From: JAGQTE01 sp964648005
Lineage (GTDB): Bacteria > Actinomycetota > Acidimicrobiia > Acidimicrobiales > Acidimicrobilacustridaceae
Assembly (NCBI GenBank): GCA_964648005.1
Contig: CAZYKR010000144.1
Coordinates: 1-11,282, forward strand
Direction of reading: 5' to 3'
Length of the DNA: 11,282 nt
Position numbers and translations under genes: made by a program. The notes under the pieces were generated by a model that was not told the DNA's origin, made no database searches, and saw nothing but the letters and a program-made list of their open reading frames with translations. Within the stretch, counting starts at the first letter, position 1. Each line of letters opens with the position of its first letter. Positions 6,400-11,282 of this stretch are shown here, piece by piece.

Positions 6400-6969
6400 G
6401 TGCCGCGCACCCTCGAGGTGGTCGCCGCTGAGGCGAGCACCTGCACCCGATGCAACCTCGCCGAGCAGGGCCGGACCCAGGTGGTCTTCGGCTCCGGCGA
6501 CCCTGCGGCCGACCTGTTGTTCATCGGCGAGGGTCCCGGGGCCGAAGAGGACCGCCGGGGCCTGCCGTTCGTCGGGCGTTCCGGGAAGCTGCTCGATCGT
6601 CTCCTCGCCGAAGAGCTCGGCATGGACCGGAGCCAGTGCTACATCGCCAACGTGGTGAAGTGCCGGCCGCCCGGCAATCGTGACCCCCGTCCCGACGAGA
6701 TCGCCGCCTGCCGTCCGTGGCTGGCCGAGCAGCTGGAGCTGATCCGGCCGCGGGTGCTCATCTCCCTCGGCCGGTTCGCGGCGCAGTGGCTGCTCGAGAC
6801 CAACGAAGGCATCACCAAGCTGCGCGGCCGCAGCTATCCCTACGGCGACGCCGTGCTCATCCCGACCCTGCACCCGGCGGCGGCCCTGCGTGGTGGGGGC
6901 GCCCCGCTGGCGCAGATGCGCGCCGACTTCGTGCGGGCCAAGCAGGTGCTCGCCGAAGGAGCGGGCTGA
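6400..6969 (+). CDS. Family 4 uracil-DNA glycosylase with [4Fe-4S] cluster
   Basis: Removes uracil from DNA to start base-excision repair. The family-4 (UDGa) hallmarks are present: cluster cysteines C15 and C18 (CTRC) near the N-terminus, then C88 (VVKCRPPGNRDP) and C104 (AACRPWL), spaced CX15C. The uracil-pocket motif is GEGPGAEEDRRGLPFVGRSG and the C-terminal motif is HPAAALR. At 189 aa it is a normal compact length. The only reasonable start is the GTG at 6400, because an in-frame TAG sits at 6388-6390; no clear Shine-Dalgarno is seen. It lies 22 nt after thioredoxin and ends one nt before the tsaE ATG, so it is very likely co-transcribed with both. A family-5 (UDGb) enzyme is less likely, given the GEGPG motif. 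The cluster gives a speculative reason for sitting next to a redox gene. Confidence 0.93.
   Translation: MPRTLEVVAAEASTCTRCNLAEQGRTQVVFGSGDPAADLLFIGEGPGAEEDRRGLPFVGRSGKLLDRLLAEELGMDRSQCYIANVVKCRPPGNRDPRPDEIAACRPWLAEQLELIRPRVLISLGRFAAQWLLETNEGITKLRGRSYPYGDAVLIPTLHPAAALRGGGAPLAQMRADFVRAKQVLAEGAG
6956..6961 (+). promoter_or_regulatory. Shine-Dalgarno AAGGAG for tsaE inside the glycosylase gene
   Basis: AAGGAG within the last codons of the glycosylase gene lies 9 nt before the tsaE ATG at 6971. It fixes this start against the more upstream in-frame ATG at 6890. Confidence 0.7.
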
Positions 6970-6970
6970 G

Positions 6971-7504
6971 ATGGGTCCTGTGCTGCGGCTGCACACCGGC
7001 GCCGTGGCGGAGACGCGCGCGGTCGCAGCCGCCCTCGCCGAGCTGGCCCGTCCCGGCGACCTCCTGCTGCTCGCGGGCGACCTCGGGGCTGGCAAGACGG
7101 CCTTCACCCAGGGGTTCGGCGCTGCCCTCGGGGTCGAGGACCGCATCACCAGCCCGACGTTCACCATCGCCAACCACTACCGGGGGAGGCTCGAGCTGAA
7201 CCACCTCGACGTGTACCGGCTCGAGCAGCTCGACGAGGTGCTCGACACGGGGATCCACGAGCTGCTCGACGAGGGCGGCGTCACGCTGATCGAGTGGGGC
7301 GACGCCATCCTGCCGGCGCTGCCCGCCAGCTACCTCGAGATCCGGTTCCTGCTCGGCATCGGCGACGACGATCGCACCCTCGACGTGATCCCGGTCGGCG
7401 ACCTGTGGGCAGCCCGCCTGCGCGCCCTGCGCGCCGCGCTGGCGCCGTGGGCCGAGACCGGTACCACGGGCGGCGGCGACGCAGCGGGGGAGCCGTCGTG
7501 CTGA
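6971..7504 (+). CDS. tsaE: tRNA t6A biosynthesis ATPase TsaE
   Basis: Small P-loop ATPase that drives turnover of the TsaB-TsaD complex making N6-threonylcarbamoyladenosine at position 37 of ANN-decoding tRNAs. The Walker A motif is GDLGAGKT (G36-T43), followed by the family block TSPTFTIANHY and then LNHLDVYRL and LIEWGDAI, the Walker B-like and tryptophan-containing motifs of TsaE. At 177 aa it is longer than the roughly 153 aa E. coli protein, because of a Gly/Ala-rich C-terminal tail from about residue 160. That tail overlaps the tsaB start by 7 nt (7498-7504). The strong Shine-Dalgarno at 6956 fixes the start one nt after the glycosylase stop. The order tsaE-tsaB-rimI-tsaD is the usual actinobacterial cluster. 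The fourth t6A enzyme, TsaC, is not in this window. Confidence 0.95.
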   Translation: MGPVLRLHTGAVAETRAVAAALAELARPGDLLLLAGDLGAGKTAFTQGFGAALGVEDRITSPTFTIANHYRGRLELNHLDVYRLEQLDEVLDTGIHELLDEGGVTLIEWGDAILPALPASYLEIRFLLGIGDDDRTLDVIPVGDLWAARLRALRAALAPWAETGTTGGGDAAGEPSC

Positions 7505-8196
7505 TCCTGGGCATCGACACGGCGACGACGCAGGTGTCGGTGGCGGTCGGCGGGCACGAGGGTGTCCTGGCGGCCGTGCAGTCGTCCAAGCCGCGTCGTC
7601 ACGCCGAGTCCCTGGCGCCGGCGATCGAGTTCGCCTGCCAGCAAGCCCGCGTCGAGCTGCGCGAGATCTCGGTCGTCGCCGTCGACCTCGGACCGGGGCT
7701 CTTCACGGGACTCCGGGTCGGCATCGCCACCGCCAAGGCCATGGCGCATGCCTTGCGGGTCCCCATGATCGGCGTGCCCAGCCTGGACCTGCTGGCCTTC
7801 CCGGCGCGCTTCAGCAACCGGCTGATCGTGGCGGCCATCGACGCCCGTCGGGGCGAGCTCTTCTCGGCCACGTACCGCCAGGTGCCGGGTGGGCTGCAGC
7901 GGTTGTCCGACCACACGATCGGCACGCCCGAGGACCTGGCGTCCGAGCTCATCGCCACCGGTGAGGAGTGCCTGCTCGTCGGCGACGGTGCCCTGCGCTA
8001 CCGCGAGGTGTTCGAGGGACTGACCAAGGTCGAGCTCGTCGGCGGCGAGCTGGCGGCGCCGTCGGCGACCAGCCTGGTGATGCTGGCGCATGCCCAGGCG
8101 CTGCGCGAGCAGTTCGTCAAGCCGTGGGACCTGCAGCCGCTGTACCTGCGCAAGCCCGACGCCGAGATCAACTGGTCGACGAGGCACGGGCGATGA
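7498..8196 (+). CDS. tsaB: tRNA t6A biosynthesis protein TsaB
   Basis: ASKHA-fold partner and scaffold of TsaD in the threonylcarbamoyl transfer complex. The start ILGIDTATTQVSVAV is the first beta-hairpin of the fold. The family motif GPG(S)FTGLR appears as GPGLFTGLRVGIATAKAMAHAL near residues 64-85, with Leu in place of Ser. The segment AAIDARRGELFSATYR is also typical. The C-terminus, PLYLRKPDAEINW, carries the YLR block common in actinobacterial TsaB. Length 232 aa, normal. The GTG start is chosen because the ILGIDT strand begins two residues in and the codon overlaps the tsaE stop; the TGA stop overlaps the rimI ATG (ATGA at 8193-8196). Expression is therefore probably translationally coupled along tsaE-tsaB-rimI. 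Confidence 0.94.
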   Translation: MLILGIDTATTQVSVAVGGHEGVLAAVQSSKPRRHAESLAPAIEFACQQARVELREISVVAVDLGPGLFTGLRVGIATAKAMAHALRVPMIGVPSLDLLAFPARFSNRLIVAAIDARRGELFSATYRQVPGGLQRLSDHTIGTPEDLASELIATGEECLLVGDGALRYREVFEGLTKVELVGGELAAPSATSLVMLAHAQALREQFVKPWDLQPLYLRKPDAEINWSTRHGR

Positions 8197-8759
8197 GCGC
8201 GCCCACGACGCCGACGCGCCCGGTCACCATCGCGCCGATGCGGCGGCGCCACCTGCGGGGCGTGCTGCGCATCGAGCGACACTCCGTGCACGCTCGCTGG
8301 TCGACGGGGCTGTTCCTCAACGAGCTGGCCGGGACCAACCGGTGCTACGTCGTCGCCCTCGACGACGCCGCTCGATCCACGACGCGCGCCGTCGTCGGCT
8401 TCGCCGGGCTGCTGTGCACGGGCCCGGACGCGCACGTCACCACGATCGCCGTGCATCCCGACGCCCGGCGCGCCCGCATCGGCACCCGGTTGCTGCTGGT
8501 GCTGGCCACCGAGGCGCGGCGGCGAGGGGCCGAGGCGATGACCCTCGAGGTGGCGGCGTCGAACGACGCGGCCGTCGCCCTCTACGAGCGCTTCGGCTTC
8601 GAGGTCGAGGGCGTGCGCGCCGGGTACTACGCCGAGCTCGGCGAGGACGCGCTCGTGCTGTGGATGAGCGACCTTGCCGGCGACGCCGCCGGCCGTCGGT
8701 TCGCCGCCATCGCCGCCGGGCTCGAACCGACCTTGCACACCGAGGAGCTGATCGGGTGA
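8193..8759 (+). CDS. rimI: GNAT N-acetyltransferase, RimI-like (N-terminal alanine acetyltransferase)
   Basis: Acetyl-CoA dependent N-acetyltransferase. RimI acetylates the N-terminal alanine of ribosomal protein S18 in E. coli and has broader targets in mycobacteria. The GNAT core is visible: VTIAPMRRRHLRGVLRIER at the start, the acetyl-CoA-binding strand and loop TTIAVHPDARRARIGTRLL (about 83-100), then LEVAASNDAAVALYERFGF, with the Asn and Tyr typical of RimI, and EVEGVRAGYY. In the pyrophosphate loop R/Q-x-x-G-x-G, the first Gly is replaced by Arg (R92-R93-A94-R95-I96-G97). At 188 aa it is longer than E. coli RimI (148 aa), with additional residues at both ends. Start ATG 8193 overlaps the tsaB stop; its own stop overlaps the tsaD GTG (GTGA). 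Identification as rimI rests mainly on position between tsaB and tsaD. Confidence 0.88.
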   Translation: MSAPTTPTRPVTIAPMRRRHLRGVLRIERHSVHARWSTGLFLNELAGTNRCYVVALDDAARSTTRAVVGFAGLLCTGPDAHVTTIAVHPDARRARIGTRLLLVLATEARRRGAEAMTLEVAASNDAAVALYERFGFEVEGVRAGYYAELGEDALVLWMSDLAGDAAGRRFAAIAAGLEPTLHTEELIG

Positions 8760-9757
8760 CGCGGATCCTGGGCATCGAGACGTCGTGCGACGAGACGGCG
8801 GCCGCCGTCGTGGTCGACGCCCACGACGTGCTGTCGTCGGTGGTGTCGAGCCAGGTCGACCTGCACGCCCAGTACGGCGGGGTCGTCCCCGAGGTGGCCA
8901 GCCGGGCCCACGTCGAGCTGTTGACGCCGGTGGTGGCGCGAGCGCTGATCGAGGCTGGTCTCGACGACGAGCACGTCGACGCCGTGGGCGCCACCGTCGG
9001 TCCGGGCCTGATCGGGGCGCTGCTGGTCGGCGTGTCGGCGGCCAAGGCGCTGGCGCTGGTGTGGGACGTGCCGTTCGTGGCCGTGAACCACCTGGAGGCA
9101 CACCTGTACGCCGCCTTCCTCGAAGAGCCGGACCTCGAGCTGCCATTGGTCGTGCTGCTCGTGTCGGGCGGCCACACGATGCTGGTCCTGATGGAAGGCC
9201 ACGGGCGGTACCGGCTGCTCGGCTCCACCATCGACGACGCCGCCGGCGAGGCGTTCGACAAGGTGGCGCGCTATCTCGGCCTCGGCTATCCGGGGGGCCC
9301 GGCCATCGACGCCATCGCCATGGAGGGCGACCCGGAGGCGATCGCCTTCCCGCGGGCGATCATGGACGACGGCTACGACACCTCGTTCAGCGGTCTCAAG
9401 ACCGCGGTGGTCAACCACGTGCGCAACCACCCCGACGTGGCGACGGCGGACGTGGCGGCGTCGTTCCAGGAGGCGGTCGTCGACGCCCTGGTCACCAAGG
9501 CGCGGCGAGCGGCGCAGGCGTACGGCGCCAAGGGCCTCTGCTTGGCCGGGGGTGTCGCCGCCAACAGCCGCCTGCGCGAGCGCGCCCTCGACGTCTGCGT
9601 CGCCGACGGGTTGCGGGCGTTCCTGCCGAGCCGGACGATGTGCACCGACAACGCCGCCATGGTCGCCGCCGCCGCCTGGTGGCGCCTCGAACAGGACGGG
9701 CCGTCGGCGCTCGACGTGGGTGCCGACCCCAACCTGCGCCTCCCGACGTTGCGCTGA
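8756..9757 (+). CDS. tsaD: tRNA N6-adenosine threonylcarbamoyltransferase TsaD
   Basis: Catalytic subunit (Kae1/Gcp/YgjD family) that transfers the threonylcarbamoyl group from threonylcarbamoyl-AMP to A37 of tRNA. It begins ILGIETSCDETAAAVV, the standard family start. Metal ligands are H112 and H116 in NHLEAHLYA and D298 in MCTDNAAM, matching H111, H115 and D300 of the E. coli protein. SGGHT, DDAAGEAFDKVAR, GYPGGPAID and FSGLKTAV are all present. Length 333 aa, normal. The GTG start overlaps the rimI stop by 4 nt. In mycobacteria the equivalent gene is followed by groES; here an ABC-transporter gene starts 3 nt after the stop. The gene appears intact. Confidence 0.97.
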   Translation: MTRILGIETSCDETAAAVVVDAHDVLSSVVSSQVDLHAQYGGVVPEVASRAHVELLTPVVARALIEAGLDDEHVDAVGATVGPGLIGALLVGVSAAKALALVWDVPFVAVNHLEAHLYAAFLEEPDLELPLVVLLVSGGHTMLVLMEGHGRYRLLGSTIDDAAGEAFDKVARYLGLGYPGGPAIDAIAMEGDPEAIAFPRAIMDDGYDTSFSGLKTAVVNHVRNHPDVATADVAASFQEAVVDALVTKARRAAQAYGAKGLCLAGGVAANSRLRERALDVCVADGLRAFLPSRTMCTDNAAMVAAAAWWRLEQDGPSALDVGADPNLRLPTLR

Positions 9758-9760
9758 ACC

Positions 9761-10792
9761 ATGAGCAGCATCGTCTTCGACGGGATCACCAAGCGCTTCG
9801 GCGACGCGGTGGCGGTGGACGACCTGTCGCTCGAGGTGCGCGACGGCGAGTTCCTGGTCTTGCTCGGCCCGTCGGGCTGCGGCAAGACGGCAGCGTTGCG
9901 CATGATCGCCGGCCTCGACGCGCCGAGCGCCGGCAGCATCCGCATCGGCGACCGGGTGGTCGACGACCTCGAGCCCGCCGAGCGCAACATCTCGATGGTC
10001 TTCCAGAGCTACGCGCTGTACCCCCACATGACGGTCGCCCGGAACATCGAGTCGCCCATGCTGGCCCGCAAGGTGGCGGCGCCGGACGGGACCCTGCGCA
10101 AGCTCACCAAGGCCGAACGCGCCGAGCGCATCGCCGAGGCCGCAGCCGGTCTCGGGCTCGAGGACCTGCTCGACCGCAAACCGGCGGCGCTGTCGGGTGG
10201 CCAACGCCAGCGGGTGGCGCTGGCGCGCGCCATCGTCGGGCGACCCGAGGCCTTCTTGATGGACGAGCCGCTGTCGAACCTCGACGCCAAGCTGCGTGTG
10301 GCCACCCGCGCCGAGCTGGTCCGCCTGCACGAGCGCCTCGGCACGACGATCGTCTACGTCACGCACGATCAGGTCGAGGCCATGACGATGGCCGACCGGG
10401 TCGCGCTGCTCGACGCCGGACGCCTGCAGCAGGTCGGCACACCGCAGGAGGTCTACGACCGCCCGGCGAACCGCTTCGTCGCCCAGTTCCTCGGGAGCCC
10501 ACCGATGAACGTGCTGCGCCTCGACGGGCGCCCGGGCTGGACCGGGGTGCGGCCCGAGCACGTCGAGCTGGGGCCCGCCGGCGCGCCCGGCGCGCTGGCC
10601 GAGGGCGTGGTCGGCGCCACCGAGTGGCTGGGGCACGAGCGCCACGTCCACGTCGAGGTCGCCGGCCAGCCCGTGATCGTGCGCGAGCCCGTGGACGCGC
10701 CGGTCCGGGCGCCCGGCGGGGCGGTGGCGTTGCTGGTCGTGCCGGAGCACCTGCACGGCTTCGACGACGACACGGGAGCGCGCATCACGTGA
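9761..10792 (+). CDS. ABC transporter ATP-binding protein, UgpC/MalK type
   Basis: Nucleotide-binding subunit of a CUT1-type importer for sugars or glycerol-3-phosphate-like solutes. Motifs in order: Walker A GPSGCGKT (G36-T43), Q-loop VFQSYALYPHMTV (Q82), signature LSGGQRQR (L144-Q148), Walker B AFLMDEP with catalytic E169, D-loop SNLDAKLR, and H-loop VTHDQ (H202). The C-terminal part (about 240-343) is a TOBE/OB regulatory region including GVRPEHVELGP, characteristic of the MalK/UgpC subfamily. At 343 aa it is typical. The ATG lies 3 nt after the tsaD stop and has no obvious Shine-Dalgarno, so translation may depend on reinitiation. Its stop overlaps the GTG of the permease gene. The substrate cannot be assigned from this subunit; no binding protein is visible. 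Confidence 0.93.
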   Translation: MSSIVFDGITKRFGDAVAVDDLSLEVRDGEFLVLLGPSGCGKTAALRMIAGLDAPSAGSIRIGDRVVDDLEPAERNISMVFQSYALYPHMTVARNIESPMLARKVAAPDGTLRKLTKAERAERIAEAAAGLGLEDLLDRKPAALSGGQRQRVALARAIVGRPEAFLMDEPLSNLDAKLRVATRAELVRLHERLGTTIVYVTHDQVEAMTMADRVALLDAGRLQQVGTPQEVYDRPANRFVAQFLGSPPMNVLRLDGRPGWTGVRPEHVELGPAGAPGALAEGVVGATEWLGHERHVHVEVAGQPVIVREPVDAPVRAPGGAVALLVVPEHLHGFDDDTGARIT

Positions 10793-11282
10793 CGCGGCGA
10801 CGCTGGCGCGAGACGGGCCTGGCGGCGCTGTTCCTGGCACCGTCGCTCATCGTCTTCGCCGCGTTCTTCTTCTACCCGCTGTACCGCCTGGTGCACCTGG
10901 CGACGCACGAGCAGCGCGCGTTCTCGTCGCGCGAGCGCTTCGTCGGGCTCGACCAGGTCACGGAGGTGCTCGGTTCCTCCGAATTCCTGGGCAGCGTGCA
11001 GGTCAGCGCCGCCTACGTCGTCTACACCGTGCCGCTCGGCCTGGCGCTCGGCATCCTGCTGGCGGTCGCCGCCGACCGGCACCTGCGCGGCATCGCCGTG
11101 TTCCGCACGATCTTCGCCTCGACCGTGGCGACGAGCGTGGCGGTGGCGTCGGTGCTGTTCTTCACGTTGCTCAACCCGCAGCTCGGCTACTTCGGCGACG
11201 TCTCGTTCATCTCGCTCGCCGACCCCGACTCGGCCCTGCGCGGCGTGGCGCTCAGCTCGATCTGGCAGAACCTGGGCCTCAC
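10789..11282 (+). CDS. ABC transporter permease, UgpA/MalF type (3' end outside the window)
   Basis: Inner-membrane permease subunit of the importer whose ATPase precedes it. The frame from GTG 10789 stays open to the window edge (164 complete codons). A basic N-terminus (MTRRRWRE) is followed by transmembrane helix 1 (about 9-32, LFLAPSLIVFAAFFFYPLY). An external loop contains RFVGLDQV, typical of UgpA/MalF-type proteins. Helix 2 covers about 70-94 and helix 3 about 104-128 (VFRTIFASTVATSVAVASVL), ending in LLNPQLGYF, also a family landmark. The EAA loop that contacts the ATPase lies beyond the window. The GTG overlaps the ATPase stop (GTGA at 10789-10792), so the two are coupled. A second permease (UgpE/MalG type) and a substrate-binding lipoprotein would be expected downstream. 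Substrate unknown. Confidence 0.88.
   Translation, partial: MTRRRWRETGLAALFLAPSLIVFAAFFFYPLYRLVHLATHEQRAFSSRERFVGLDQVTEVLGSSEFLGSVQVSAAYVVYTVPLGLALGILLAVAADRHLRGIAVFRTIFASTVATSVAVASVLFFTLLNPQLGYFGDVSFISLADPDSALRGVALSSIWQNLGL

Noticed and set aside
8627..10840. A 737-codon open frame on the minus strand
   Set aside because: It is antisense to rimI, tsaD and the ABC ATPase gene, all with clear motifs. Its translation is Arg/Gly/His-rich without domains, as expected for the complementary strand of high-GC genes.
1..11282. Search for tRNA or rRNA genes, CRISPR repeats, insertion-sequence ends, toxin-antitoxin pairs or defence genes
   Set aside because: Nothing with repeat spacing, cloverleaf potential or a recognisable protein family was seen. 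The window is almost fully occupied by housekeeping genes.

Overview
This window is about 11.3 kb of high-GC DNA. All of its genes lie on the + strand and are packed tightly, with frequent GTG starts and 4-7 nt stop/start overlaps. Gene content and order point to a chromosomal housekeeping region of an actinobacterium. Core-gene style, together with the alr ... tsaE-tsaB-rimI-tsaD order known from Mycobacterium, fits Actinomycetota, and I would guess an Acidimicrobiia-type lineage. The taxonomic guess is inference. No RNA gene, insertion sequence, CRISPR array or phage gene was seen.

Layout. Block 1 (1-4777) holds the 3' part of acpS (holo-ACP synthase), an ABC1/UbiB-family atypical kinase, nnr (bifunctional NAD(P)H-hydrate repair), a small two-CBS-domain protein and alr (alanine racemase). 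Block 2 (4774-5925) is a DUF3524-type glycosyltransferase resembling eukaryotic GTDC1/QTMAN, the tRNA-queuosine mannosyltransferase; its GTG start overlaps the alr stop. Next comes the only sizeable gap (5926-6008, 83 bp). It is preceded and entered by an 11-bp-stem inverted repeat that could be a terminator or an operator. Block 3 (6009-9757) holds thioredoxin, a family-4 (Fe-S) uracil-DNA glycosylase, then tsaE, tsaB, rimI and tsaD, which cover most of the t6A tRNA-modification machinery plus the ribosomal-protein/N-terminal acetyltransferase. Block 4 (9761-end) starts 3 nt after tsaD with a UgpC/MalK-type ABC ATPase, followed by a UgpA/MalF-type permease cut by the window edge.

How the genes fit together. 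acpS and alr serve lipid and peptidoglycan precursor supply. nnr and thioredoxin serve metabolite and redox repair. The glycosylase removes uracil from DNA. TsaB/D/E make the threonylcarbamoyl group at position 37 of ANN-decoding tRNAs. If the glycosyltransferase does act on queuosine at position 34, the window carries two anticodon-loop modification activities. The trailing ABC transporter genes look like the start of a separate uptake operon for a sugar or glycerol-3-phosphate-like solute.

Most of the window is ordinary. The items most worth a second look are the bacterial QTMAN-like glycosyltransferase inserted between alr and the trx/udg/tsa genes, the palindrome at 5912-5937, and the unusual N-terminal strand of AcpS.
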